Shown here: positions 13,645-25,919 of the stretch, piece by piece | Layout of the letters: every line of letters begins with the position of its first letter | How positions within the stretch are numbered: position 1 is the stretch's first letter | DNA from: Synchiropus splendidus | Taxonomy: Eukaryota; Chordata; Actinopteri; Syngnathiformes; Callionymidae | DNA: 64,000 bases | Assembly: GCF_027744825.2 (NCBI RefSeq) | Contig: NC_071342.1 | Span: 14,279,501-14,343,500, forward strand | Direction of reading: 5' to 3' | The notes under the pieces: model-generated | Told to the model about the DNA's origin: nothing | The model's input: only the letters and a program-made list of their open reading frames with translations | The model's database searches: none | Position numbers and translations under genes: made by a program

Positions 13645-16600
13645 ATGTCCGGCCTCCTGGATCGTGGCTTGATCAGAACTACAGCAGTGGAGCAGGTGGT
13701 GGCACCTATTGAATGTCATCTCTGCCATTTGGTGCTGCTGTGTGATGCCGCAGAAGATCCAGAAGAGTTTGTCCTGCTGGAGGAGGCGGCTCATGTGGTG
13801 GCACGAGCGACGGAGAATATGGCCGCCGGAGCCTCCAGGTAACACGACAACCGCACACACTCACCTGTCACTAACACTGTCTTTGTTCTCCTCTCAAGAC
13901 GAATGATGGAAACCGAGGATGAGATTTTAAAGATGGAGTTGTCGTGTCTGTTGGAGCCGGTTACGGTGTCGGGGCAACATGTGCTGCTGGCGGCCCAGAA
14001 ACTCAACATCCAGTCGGGTTTGACAGAGCACAGAGAGGAGCTCGTTGCTGCCACACAGAGTGTTCTCCTGGGAGTAGTCAGAGTAAGGAGCAACTATCAT
14101 GTTAGTCATTTTTAAAGACCACCACCAAGGGGCTTGTTTCCCATGAGTTCATAAAACAGAATGATCAAATCAATGAAACAACTTTTATGATTCAAGAATT
14201 TTGTTGAGTGAAGGCTAAAAACAAAGTTCAAACACTTTGGATAAAAGCTGCATTAAAGTAAGGTTTGTTTATTTTTTGCAAAGGTTTACGTATATTAAAA
14301 ATATCAAGATTTTAAAAAATCATCCAAATGTCCATTCACTCTTTCATTCAAATAAATAAAACAATATACTATTTCCCTAAGTTAACAGAACTATTATATT
14401 CCCTTGAGCCTGAACTATTGTGTTGTGTGTAACCTTTCCAATCAACTTTTTTCTGCTTAGTTTTTACTTTTCATTCAAATAAAAAAAACTATTTTCCAAG
14501 AACATCAATAAAATAAAAGGTTAGCTTAAAAAAGAAAAAGAAACCAAGTCATAAACGAATCCCATTTGAGAGAATTGTCGCTTTGGATAACAAACACGAG
14601 TGGTTTGCCCTTTCTTCACCTCTCCTTGAGGAACGTTGAATGTATTTTTGTTCAAGAACAAGGTTAACTGCGATGCATTTATCTTAAACTTAACGCATGT
14701 TAAGAACGTAGGTTAGCTCATTTTCGCCTTTGGCATACTGCCTTCTTCTGACCTACATTGGCAGAACAGCGCTATGTCGCGTTCAGTCATTTACATTCAC
14801 TGTTCCTCAAAACTTGTGCAGCAACTGAAACTGTCAACTCTGAAACAAAATCAAGTCAGCAATAACAAGACTTTTTGTCCCCACACTGACTGCAGTCACA
14901 TTCAAAGATGAGTTGTTTGTGTGAGTGTTAAAGGTAAAAGGAAATTGGCGTTCAATGCCACATGTCTCTTTAGTTAACCCAGTTGGAGTTCACTGTTTTG
15001 TTCATCGGTTTTTCATGTCCCAGGTCCTGCAGGTCAATGATGATGCCGCTGTCAGGAAAGTGGTGTCAGCTGCCGAGCAGGTGCTGGAGCGTCTCACCGA
15101 TGTCGCCTCCTGCCTGGACGTCAAGCTGCTGCTCAAAGCCTTCAGAGCATTTTCAGATGCGCTGCTTCATCTCCACCGTCTGACTATCCGCAGGGCGAAC
15201 TCTCTTCAGGATCCCACTCGGAGACAACAGCTGCTGGACTCTCTGGAGACCCTCAAAAAATGTCTTTCCATGCTCCACACAGCCATGTGCACCACCATCA
15301 AACACCCTTCCAGTGAGCAGGCTCAAGCCGCCAAGAGATACATTCTTGGCAAGGTGCAGGGGACAGTGTGGGACATTGTGGCTACACTAAAAAGTGAAGG
15401 TCAGGGGGGAGCTGCTGGACCATGTGGGTATTATGCAGACAGGAGAAACCAGGTGATGCAGGTGCTGACACATTCCCCTCCATCCAGTGGAAGCTTAGAC
15501 AGCCTGGTGAGGGATCTCGTCCTCCACTGCATGGTGGTAGCAAACACATCTCGTCGAGACTTCCAGCAGCAAGTGGTCCTCCACTGTCGACACATCCTGC
15601 ACCTCTGGTCGGATTTTAAACAAGTGTCTGATCCTGACGGTTTCCAGAGACATCCAGAGAACAGCTGCTCTTTGTTAGCGGAGCAAATCCATCAGCTGGA
15701 CCAAACAATAATGAGCGCTGTTCTCTACCAGCTCCTGGACACATTTGTCATCGTGACTTCGGTAAATAAGGAGCTTTCCAAAGCCTTAAGAAGGATTCCT
15801 GTGGAGGACTCTCAGATGAAACTGGACCTTGACGTCCTCCAGCCTCTTGTGGAGGATTTCATCTCCTGCTGTGACAGGATGACGCAAGTGGCAGGCTTTG
15901 TCTCCGCCATGGCCACTGACGCTCACAGTCTGGAAGCAGTTGAAAACTCCCGAGCATATCTGTCGAGACTCCGAGCCCAAACCGCACCTCTGTCCGTGGA
16001 GCTCTTGGGTGGCTCAATGCAGACACTGCAGAAGCTTCTGGACATGTGTAGACAGTGGGAGGAAGGGGCCGCTCAGCTGCAGGACGCCGCCTGCGATGTG
16101 GTGGACGTCCAGGAGTTCACCCTGATGGCCATTCATGAGATGGCCAGTGACCGCGGCGGCTGCGACGAGGCGTACCGAGAGCAGAGCTACGAACTGTTCC
16201 GCCAGCGGGCTTCCCATCTTGTCTGTCACATGAAGATGGTGGTCCACTCGGTGAGGAGGCACCTGGACAGAAGCGATGACCCCATCTACAGGAACGGTCT
16301 GCTGGTGCTGCTGAAGCAGGTGCAGATTTGTCAAACCCAAGTGGGACAGTCAGTCAGAGACATGCTCTCCGGCGGAAACTTGAACGTGGACGCATATTTG
16401 TCGTTCTCTGACAATGTTTCCATCGCTTTAGAGGAGTGTAAGGTTCTTCGCCAGGGACTGGACGGACAGAAACACCCTCATCTCCTCAGCCCTCTGCGAG
16501 AGTCGGCCCGCCGGCTCCATGATTCAGAGCCCTCGCTGGGGGAAGACGCCTGCGACTGGGACCGTGTGGTGAGATCTGTTTCTCCACCTCTGTATGTCAT

Positions 16601-19560
16601 TGAGAAGGAGCTCCACTTCAAACATGAGCCAGAGCTGTCAGACACTGAAACCATAGAAGCGGAACTGCACCATAAATATGACAGCGACGATTTAAAGACG
16701 CCACCTGTCGCTGAAGAGCGCAGGCTGCTTGATCCGTGTTCAGGATTTGACCTGATGCCCCTCTTGAATAACTTCTTGACTGTAACTAAAGACAAAGACG
16801 TGACAGTCCTCAACCAGGCCTGCACCGGCGTTCTGGACCTGTCGAACTGCTACGCCCAGGCTGCGAAGGAAGCTTTAGCTATCGTCGACGCCGTGGATCG
16901 TCAGACGCTGGAAAGCTTCCGTGCAGAGCTGGTGTCGCTGACCCCTCTGCTGGTCCAGACAGCACAAGAGACGGCGATGAACTCTGCAAAAAGCACGGAA
17001 GGCATCTACAGACACGGCACTCAGTTCTCTGACCTGGTCAACAACATCCGCAGAGTTCTCCTTCCTGTGGCGGGAAGCTGGTTCACAGTGGTGCATGAAG
17101 AAGTGCGTGGAGTGCCAGCACAGGAGCTCCATCTAGTGGTGAACTCGTGTGCAGATGTGGTCCAGCTTTTGACGTCTTGCGACGTCCCCCTGCAGAGTGA
17201 GGGACAGGAGACCGTCAACAGCTTACACACCAAGCTGAGCAAAGCCCAGAACAACACCAAACTTCTGGTAGAGTTTGTGGGTTCTCCAGAGGTGGAGGGC
17301 GATCGACTTGAGGGGCTCTGCATCCTGTGGAGTCTGTCTGTCCAGATTCTGTTCAGTTCTCTAGATAAGGTTCTGGGAACTTCCACGGCCATCGGCCAAC
17401 TGAGCGCCAGGAAGCAGCAGTCGGTGCTGGCTGAGAACTCACTGAGGGTGCAGGAGGCAGCCCGACTCACCAGTCTCACCTGCAAAAGTGCCTTCAAAGC
17501 CAAACAGCTGGCTGAATACCAGGAAGAGCTGAGGGCACTGACCAACGCCTACCTCCAGGCTGCAGAAGACGTCAGCTTCATGCCCAGTGTGGCTCAGCTT
17601 GCCAAGTCAGAGGTCACCATGAGGCGTCTTATCATTCAAATCCGAGTGGTTTCAGGCCAGTTAAGCAAAACTAACAGCAGCTACGACTCTGCTCTTCACA
17701 ACGTTGTTAGTCTGGCATACGTGGCAGCAAGGAACCTCAGAGAAGAGGAGTGTGGAGAGGACAAGAAAAGATTTGAGGATTCCGCACAGCTGCTATGCGA
17801 GAGGGTCAAATCTGCCACAGACGCTGTGGAAGGAAGCTTGAACTTCATCCGAGATTCTGCCGCACGATCCAGCCTGAGATCCATCAACGACCACTTGTCC
17901 TGTCAGATCTCTGAGATCATCAGCAGGGCCAGGCTGATGGTGGAGACGCACTACGTCTGTGACACGCTGACTCTGGACGTGATGATCCAGTGCTGGTCAG
18001 CTAAAGCTCACTACTTAGATGAAGAGATCATGAAGCAGGACGGAATCCACCAGGAATCTAAAGAGAACATCAGGGCGGCCCTGCAGGGCCAGGCCCCCAA
18101 AATCCAGGAAGTTGTGGCTCACGTCAAAGAGGCCACAGCTGTCCGCCAAACTGCTGTGTGGCAACCTCACTCTGAAGAATGCGGTGAAACCCTTGAGCTG
18201 CAGCGAGCACCAGTGGTCAAGTATGGAACTACAGAGAAAAGTGTAAGTGCTTTATTAGTGAATATAACAAAGCAGAACTTTGACTGTTTCTGGGGTCATT
18301 TTCTCTTTCCACTCAGAACCGCTCCAGTGCTTTCAAAGTGGTGACTTCACTCACCGACAACTCCATCTTCCTGAAGCAAGAGAGTGACCGGTGGAATCCA
18401 GATGACAACCGAATCGTCCAGGTGACCAGAAAGATGGCGGACACCATCTGCTATATGACTCAGTACCTGAAGAAGAAGGGCCCGCTGCTGGTGAGGGCCC
18501 CTAAAGGGACAGTCAACTCAAGCGCTAGCAACAGCTGATACAGATTCATTTGCTTGAACAGACTAAAGAAGCCTTTGTCACTGCGGCCAAGGACGTGATG
18601 GCGGACTCCCAGTCTGTGACTCAGTTCATTCAGGTGATCGCAAACCACTGCCTGGATAAGCAGTGTGCGGATGAGTTGTCTCTCATCGTGGAGCAGATTC
18701 TAACCATCACAAGCCAGCTGAGCATCATCTCCAGGTCATTCTCCACTTTCCCCTCCTCATTTGCCTCATCCACGATGACTCCTCTGGGTTCACATGACAG
18801 GAGGATTATGGGTGTATTAGTGAAGGTGGCACAAATGTTACAAGCGCTTCACAAGGTCTTCATTTCAGTTCACATCAGTTAACAAGATGCTGTGACATTT
18901 TCCATGTTTAGTGTCAACGCAGTCACTCCGGGATGTAAATCCTCCGACGAAATCCTGGTGAAGAACTCCCAGAATCTTCTTCAGACGGTCCTCAAAGGCG
19001 TCCACGCGGCAGAGACAGCATGCATCTCAGTGAGAAGTTACAACCTCTTGGTTCAATTGTTGCTTAACTGAAGAAAAATAGTTTCGATTTTCTTCTTCGT
19101 ATTCAACCCCCTCTATGATAACTAAGAAAAATGATTTTTTTCTCTTACAATCATTCACTTATTTTCGTACTTCTGATTTTACTTTTCTTCTTCTACTTCA
19201 TAAATGAAGATACTTCACAACAACAGAACAAGTCCCAAGATTTCCCTCACTAAATGAATGTCTCAGTTGCTACTGATCTGTCCTCTTCATATCCAATTTC
19301 TCTTCCTTCAGGGGTTGAAGCAGCCAGAGCCAAACTCAGACGGAGCAGAGGCAACTGCTCTGTGCTTCCAGTGGAAGAGGAACCTCGAGATCCATCGAGC
19401 TCAGCAGACGTGCAACCCAGACACCGATGAGCTGGGCCTGAGGAAGACCTCATCTCACCCTGAAGCCCCCAGTCTGGCTCCACAAGCGCAGGACGGCCTC
19501 AAGTCACCACAGTTGATTCAAAAAACCAGTGGGGTTTGTTTCTCCAAGAACAAATACTAA
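13645..19560 (+). CDS. Long divergent alpha-catenin/vinculin-family protein
   Basis: Seven exons join in frame: 13645-13838, 13899-14082, 15024-18242, 18317-18490, 18544-18734, 18912-19029 and 19312-19560. They give about 1442 residues, against roughly 900 for alpha-catenin and 1070-1130 for vinculin. The N-terminal 200-300 residues match the alpha-catenin N-terminal helical bundle in pattern (AVRKVVSAAEQVLERLTDVA, then KKCLSMLHTAM...IKHP). An acidic, probably unstructured linker lies near residues 640-700. From about residue 1220 the tail resembles the alpha-catenin actin-binding domain: RWNPDDNRIV, MTQYLKKKGPLL, IANHCLDKQCADELSLI and NLLQTVLKGVHAAE, ending with a LCFQWKRNLEI segment. The likely role is linking adhesion complexes to F-actin, inferred from the family only. 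I do not recognise a named orthologue. The start is the ATG at 13645, with flanking splice phases consistent throughout. Confidence 0.8.
15024..18242 (+). other. Single 3219-bp coding exon of the alpha-catenin-like gene
   Basis: This exon begins after TTTCATGTCCCAG and ends before GTAAGT. It is 3219 bp, exactly 1073 codons, phase 0 at both ends, and carries about three quarters of the protein. Known vertebrate alpha-catenin and vinculin genes divide the corresponding region over many exons, so this looks like intron loss or partial gene conversion by a cDNA. The reading frame that runs upstream to 14925 is intron sequence and not part of the gene. Confidence 0.85.
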
Positions 19561-20354
19561 AGAGGCTCCAGAAACTTGTGGATTGTTAACATGGCAATAT
19601 TTTCATTGTAATTTATTGTAAAATATTTTAATAGCAGAATATACTTCTGTCAACAGATCACTCTAAAAACTACTGACTGCACCGCTACTGAAAATCTTAC
19701 AGAACAGTGAAAGAAATGTAAACGAAAGACCTTTTAAAATGCTTTTTTTCCGATAGTGTAACAATATTTACATCAAAGTGATTATTCTTTCTTAATATTT
19801 GTAAAAACAAACAGCATGACACAAAAACAGGACATAAAATCTGATTAAAAAAACGTTTTTGTTTCAGTTACAGCCGCCATGTTTTCTCTTTATGAGCACT
19901 TACTATGTATTTTCTTGAGAAATATCGAACACGAAAACACCAGTGGAATGGCATGACGCAAGGTAAAGCAACAACCAGCATGTCGTGTTAACATTAAAAA
20001 AAATGTATAAATGTTTAAAAACCAGCCAGAGTCTTTCAAAAGCTCCACTGACATGGAAACATCAGAGCTTGTCGCTTCATGCTCTTTGATCCATTGACAG
20101 TGGAAAGTTCAGGGTTATGACGGGACGTTCGGTCAATGCAGCAATCTTCCAGTTGTAAAAAATGACTCCCGTCACTCAAGTTCAAACTGTCCATCGTTCC
20201 GTCATTTCGGAGGATAAGACGAAAGCACGCGCAGCATTATTATTTGAGCGTCTTACTTCCTCCATCGAACATAAATATATATGAATGTACAGTTAAAGAG
20301 CGACCAATAGACACGTCATTGCACTAAGATATCTGTAGCATCACTGTCGTGCGT
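19561..20354. other. Convergent 3' UTR region
   Basis: This 0.8-kb region lies between the stop codons of the convergent alpha-catenin-like gene (+) and zc3h6 (-). It is AT-rich. A minus-strand AATAAA at 19612-19617 is a possible zc3h6 polyadenylation signal. No coding sequence was seen. Confidence 0.5.
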
Positions 20355-23300
20355 TTACTGGCAGAATGGTGAAGCAGTGGGGTCAAAGGTCTTGAAGACT
20401 TCTTTCAGAGTCCGGTCCTCGGAGTCCTCTTCGTTTGCCGTCTCCGCTGTAACATCGTCCAGCTCCTTCTTCGCCGCAGTGGTGTCTTCTTGTCCACCAG
20501 ACCCAGTTTGTCCCACTAGTTTGGCCTGTCGTGGGTCACTGTACTGGGGTCTTATCAGACCCGCAAGAGCCTGGACAGGGAGGTTATGTACAGCCGGTGC
20601 TTTGACAGTCGGGAGCTCTGGGTTTGACGGTGGAGCCTGACTGGGTTCCACACTTTTTGTCTCCTGGTTGGAGCCGCTGTGTTGTGTTGGGGAAAGAGAA
20701 GCAGGTGCGGGGTCTTCTTTGGCCGCGGGCAGTTTCAAGATACCAGGGCGCTTCACTGGGTCCGCCTGCTCCGTTTGACCTCGAGGATCATACAAACTGA
20801 TGCCCCCCAGGATTGTAGTGGGACTCTCCAGACCGGAGGAGGCCAAGCGAGGAGCGTATGGTGGCAGCTTCTCAGGCACTGACTTGCCCTGATCTGCTTG
20901 TGTGGCAGATGTAGCGCTGACCTTCACTAGCCTAGGGTCCACAGCCCCTCCCCCGCTGGCCGACTCCTTCGGACCTAGCAATTTGGAGTCAAGACTTCCG
21001 GTGCGCCTCAGTCTGGGGTCCAAACTCTTCTGTTGACGTGGGTCTACAGGTCTGTCAGCGGAGGATCCAGACGGCAGCCGACTTGTGCGCTCCTTCACAC
21101 GGGCAGCTGCCAGTCTGGGGTCAGAGGGCGGGGGGCTTGATACACTGGGGTGATCTGGGAGACCTGACCGTTTCATCTGAGCGTCTGCGATCAGAGGTGG
21201 GAGTGGGAGGTTGATGGAGTGTTCCTGCTTGGGCACCAGAGATGGGATGAGGTCTTCAGGTGCCCACACCACAGACTGAGCAAAGGCAGGTCGCAAGAGC
21301 AGAATGTCGACTCGTATGTGGCTGAACTGCTTCAACTGAGAGCGAGGGTCTCGCAGCAGGGCCCCAGGAATGGCGTCCAGCGGGATGACAACAGGCCTGT
21401 CCCTTAGTTCCCTCTCTCCTTCCTCCTCCTCGTCCCCGGTCAGCAGTTTTTGGGGAACAATCTGTTGGCGGTTTGATTCAACCGGTCTCAACTTCCGGGG
21501 ATCCCTGGAGAGACTCTCTGCCTCCTTTTTCACTTCTGGAGGCCTGTGCCGGGGGTCCATCTTGACTCGTGGATCACTGGGTGTGGCCCTGTCCTTGACC
21601 AGACGTGGATCACTGGCTGCCGCTCCGGGCAGCGCAGCTTTGGACGCCTCGCTTTGCTTCTTAAGACATTTAATAATGGAGGACACACAGTTGCCGCCGT
21701 CCTCTTCCTCGCTTGAGTACCAGTTGGACATTTCATCTAGAGAAAAAAAAGACTCCAATAAGACTTCTGAGGTAGTTCTGGTCTAGTGTCTTACTCACCT
21801 CTGTTTGTGTTGGCGCAATCCTGACTTTCTGCTCTCTGAGTCTCTGACATCTTTGTCTCCTGCTGCTGTTGAGTCAGGTGTAGGAAAATGGCCTTTTGGA
21901 CCTCTGCGGGTAAAGACTGGAGCTGTGACTCCACGCTCATCTGCTGCTGAAGGTTCTGGATGAAGGCCACGCTCGGGTCCACTAAATCAAGACACAGGTC
22001 GCTTTTAGAACCAGAGGAAGCAAGTATTTGTTGTAGGTTTGAGCTGAGCACATGGTGAGGCACTCACCTTCTTTTTGGGCGTTGCTTTGACTCTGGAGTA
22101 AGTTGCTGATGAGCTCCAATGGGTTCTGACTCAGCGCCGGGAACTGGATGAGACTCTGCAGCATCTGTAGGTCAGACATCGGGGCGAACGGAGGCCTTGG
22201 CATGTTCATCTGAGGATTGATCTTCGGCTGAAAAGGGGGAGGATGACTCGGTGGGAACTGCGGCTGCATCGGAAAACCGTGCGGCGGGTTCAGTCCCGGC
22301 GGGCTCAAGGGTAACGTGGACGCCAGCTGGCCAGGAGACTCGGAGGAAGCAGGAGCCGGGGCGGTCGCTGTCTCCTCTGCCTCTCCAGTGAACTGCTCAT
22401 CACCTTCCTCGTAGTTTCCACTAAAAAAGAAACACAGCTGTTCAGTCGCTGATGCTGGTGTTCATCAGGTCCATCAGTTTTTGTCACCTTAAGGCAATCT
22501 TGTGCACCAAGTCTTCAGTGGGAAGAACCTTGATTTCAAAGAGAGAAGGAATCTTCTTCCCAGCATCAGTGGGGCTGCTCTGACCTGGAGTGGGCAGCAG
22601 GCCCACCCCAGGAGGAGGCTTTGGAAGAGGGGCGATGCCCTGTTTCCTCAGGTCCTCCAGCTCCATCTCATCCTCCCGAGCATTCTCTTCCTCAGTGTAA
22701 ATAATCTGGGGATGAAACGCAGCTCGTGTGAGACACTTCTCATCGATGAGAGTTCAACAAGCAAACCTGTTACCTTATTCAACAGCTCTCTGGTCACGTC
22801 GTTCAGGTCCTCATGGGAAAACTTGCAGTTGTCTCCTTGGTAGCACTGAGCTCCGGTGTGAAAGAACTTGCAGGGGTACTGACGTGCAGCCAGGAGTTAA
22901 GAACAAAGTGGTTTCTCTCGTGAGATCAATCACATTCCATAAAAGTGACTGCAAATTCGTGACTGTCAAACCAAAGGATATTGTGCATATAAATACACTT
23001 GTCTCCTTTACTGCAGTATCCTTGGAGGTAGAATTTACAGAGCTCCTTCTTCTTGTCCGGTACGACCAGCTCGTGTTCAAACTTGCACTGATCTCCCTGC
23101 GCCAAAAGACATGTTCAGCTTACTCGTACATTGTTAATATTTTTACATGACCCATCTGATGCAGAAGCACCTTGATGCATCGGCCCTCCAGAAAGTACTT
23201 GCAGATGTATTTCCCATTGTGCTCCACTGTGTGCTGGTTGATGAACTCCTTACTCATGATCGGCCGTTTCTTCTGGAAGCCGGAAGGGTTTTTCCCGTCC

Positions 23301-24818
23301 TGGAACATAAACCATAGATAGGAGACCAAGATCTTCTTTGAACTGAACTTGATGGACACTCACAGATGACATGTCGTCCATGCCTTGGTCCCCCCTGCCT
23401 CGGCCACGTCCTCCCCAGAGCTTCCCTTTCTTATTCTTCAGGAGCATCCCTCGTCCTCTTCCCGGGCCACTTCCCCTGCCTCGCCCCCTTTGTCCAACTG
23501 CAGAATTGGTACAGTGTTGAGTTAAACTGGAGACGTGCAGCTTTTGGTCAAGCCACCAAGTGTGATGGGAGTTTCTCCTGAGTCAGTTTCCATACATGTG
23601 ATTGAAGCTACTTCCAATGTTATGGGAGCAGCATGAAACTGCACAGCATTGTGGACATGTGATTCAGAATGCTAGCTTTGTAAACAAGCTACGCTTACTA
23701 GAGTGATCATAGTGATACGTCATAATCTCAAGGATGAGGGGACTTACATTGTTGTTTCAAGCCTCTGGCGTTCCCACGATTCATCTGGTCTTTACCATAG
23801 CGTCCCTTCCCCTGACCGCCAGACTCATCCTCATAATCTTCCTCCTCCTCGTCGTAGTCGTACTTGTCCTCGCTGTAATCACTGTACTTCTCGTAGTCGC
23901 CGCCGCGGTGTGGAGATGACTTCTGCGAGACACCATGACTTCCCTTCGAGTCCCGCCCATGCTTCAACAATAGACACCACAGAAGTGATCTTTTTTTTCG
24001 CCCGCTCAAGTCAATATCAAGGCAAGGCGCACACACATACCTGGCTCTCAGACTCACGGCCCTGGCTGAAGCGTTTTTTGGGTCTTTCTGGTTCTTCATA
24101 TTCGGAGTCAGAGGTGTCTGAGCTGTCAGAGCTGCTGGAGGGAGAGTGGTGCTGAGGAGGTGACACAGAGAGAAGGGATAAGACAGAAGAAAAAGAAGGG
24201 GACTTCATACTGACAAACACAAAGTTGTGTTTCGAAAACTCATTGCCATAACCCTTTCCCCAGGACTCTATTTCAAACTTAAACCCAATTACAATAAAGT
24301 ACTTTCACTGATGTTTTAACCCTCTAAACCCTTTGAGGACAGGCCAAAATGTACTCACAAAGCAAAATGTCCTCACAAGAAGGTGGTTTGCCAAGACTTA
24401 TAAAAGTCTTGACAAATAAAAGACAAATAAATCTCTAGAAGTTGCATAATTATGATGTATATATGTATTTATTTTTATAATTTATTTAGTATATATTATT
24501 TATATAACTTCTTAAGAGTTCTTTAACACCAAATGAACTGTTGGAAGTTGACAGATTTGCTTAAAACCCTTTTCTTGACAACAAACAGTCGGAGAGCTCA
24601 CTCTGTCCCGTCTCCTCCGCTTGGACCGCCTCTTCTCTTTGGTCTTCTTGTAGCGCTTCCTGCTGTGGCGGTTATGATTCCTCTCCTCTTTCTCCTTGAC
24701 TTTCTCCTTTTCTTTCACCTTTTCCTTCTCCTCGGGCACATCGGCGACCTCCATGTGTTCCTCCTCGATGCCGATGCCCTCATCATCTATCTCTCCGTCT
24801 TCCAACTCTCCGTCCTCT
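20355..24818 (-). CDS. zc3h6: Zinc finger CCCH-type containing 6 (first exon not located)
   Basis: This is a nuclear CCCH zinc-finger protein of the ZC3H4/ZC3H6/ZC3H8 group, implicated in RNA binding and control of noncoding transcription. Exons in transcript order: 24602-24818, 24041-24151, 23748-23961, 23364-23497, 23171-23299, 22982-23096, 22774-22883, 22488-22705, 22068-22420, 21799-21981 and 20355-21736, about 1054 codons. In order they encode an acidic [14 protein letters not shown] start, a KR-rich segment, a DE-rich stretch, an RG-rich segment, and three C-x8-C-x5-C-x3-H fingers ([58 protein letters not shown]). Next come [15 protein letters not shown], a NWYSSEEE motif, many DPR repeats, and the C-terminus [15 protein letters not shown]. 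The finger sequence IKGDQCKF favours ZC3H6 over ZC3H4. The first coding exon must end in phase 2 upstream of 24818; I could not fix it. One intron is U12-type. Confidence 0.92.
22884..22981 (-). other. zc3h6: U12-type AT-AC intron in zc3h6
   Basis: The exon ends ...ATG CAC A and the intron opens with ATATCCTTT, the exact U12 AT-AC donor. Near its other end is TTCTTAAC (22896-22903), matching the U12 branch site, followed 12-13 nt later by a terminal AC. Joining gives ATG CAC AGT CAG TAC CCC TGC, in frame between finger 2 and finger 3. No GT-AG alternative keeps the reading frame. The intron is only 98 bp. Confidence 0.9.
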
Positions 24819-25642
24819 CTGAAGGGAGACAAGCATGGAGATGCTTAATATTCAATTTCAGTATGATCCAAGGAAACGCTAGCCGGCAAATGTATCATAC
24901 TTTCCGCCCATCAAATTCTTTTTTTTTTTTCTTTTTGCAGACCGGCGATCTTCTTCTTAGCAGCATGCTTAAAACTCATGTAATAATAAAAAAAGGATGG
25001 TAATTACTGATATTGTAACTTCCTGAAATAGGAAAAATAAACTCAGTTCAGAGGGTAAATGAAACACAATGAAATGGAAAGTATACCAACTAATAAGCGC
25101 CAACAAAAGACCCCAAAAATCTGTATTCATGCTGATGTTTCCCAGTGGTGTCCTCGCACAGATATTGTGTTTGAAGCAGCTGCTAGCATGCAGACTTCTT
25201 AGACTTAGAATTACTGTAACAATGTAATAATACATACAGTAGAACATGAAATAACACCCAACAGTCATACATCTGACAACTGTAACCAGTTAGCTAGCAT
25301 GTGACAATACCAATGACATTACAATGTACAAAGTTTTAAAGGTTTAACTTACTTGATAAAAATATTAGGATTACTTTTTGGTGGAAGCTATTTGAATTGA
25401 ATTGAATTGAAAACATTTTTGGAAAAATAAAACTGCTATAATTTTATTCGTTATTTTAGCTGGTGACTTTTTCTTTTTTTAAAAAAGTCATTGATAATAG
25501 ATCAGTGTGTAGACCAAGGCCCCACACTAGTTTCCTTACTGGGACTCAAACCAATGACTTCCTACTCAACTAAAAGCAGCACAAGCATAGTAGTGATTTG
25601 CCCTTGTTGCTTGTGTACTACACAGTAATAACATATTACTTG

Positions 25643-25919
25643 CCACAGGTGCCAAGCTCATTTATGCAAGGGCCCAAAATTCAGCATCCTTTCATAAGAA
25701 ATAAGCATTAAATTGAATTACTGAGAGTATGTTTTAGCATAGCTCTGTTACATTTTCTCATCCCATTTCCCCCATCTATTGTCATATTCCCTTCACGAAA
25801 TTGCCGGACATCAACATTATTGTGCGCTTAAAACAGGCCAAGCTAAAGCCCTCACAGGCCACATGAAATGCCATAGCAGGTCCGATTCAGCCCCGAGGCC
25901 TGGAGTTTGACACCTGTGG
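25643..25919. mobile_element. Non-autonomous inverted-repeat DNA element
   Basis: The left end CCACAGGTGCCAAGCTC and the inverted right end CCACAGGTGTCAAACTC agree at 15 of 17 positions. The 277-bp interior has no coding capacity. The GGCCTGGAGTTTGACACC end is a common interspersed signature in fish and recurs in part near 5480. No target-site duplication is obvious, so the superfamily is left open. Confidence 0.6.

Noticed and set aside
14925..15023. Upstream extension of the long open frame to an apparent start at 14925
   Set aside because: A clean acceptor (TTTCATGTCCCAG) precedes 15024 and joins in phase to an upstream exon with family similarity. The extension is open intron sequence.
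18243..18344. Read-through end of the alpha-catenin-like exon
   Set aside because: The frame beyond AGT|GTAAGT is intron 3; the next exon at 18317 continues the conserved NRSSAFKVVTS sequence in phase.
22971..22990. Standard GT-AG splicing for the zc3h6 finger 2-finger 3 intron
   Set aside because: The nearby GT sites and the CAG before TACCCC break the frame; the AT-AC solution is in frame and has all U12 signals.
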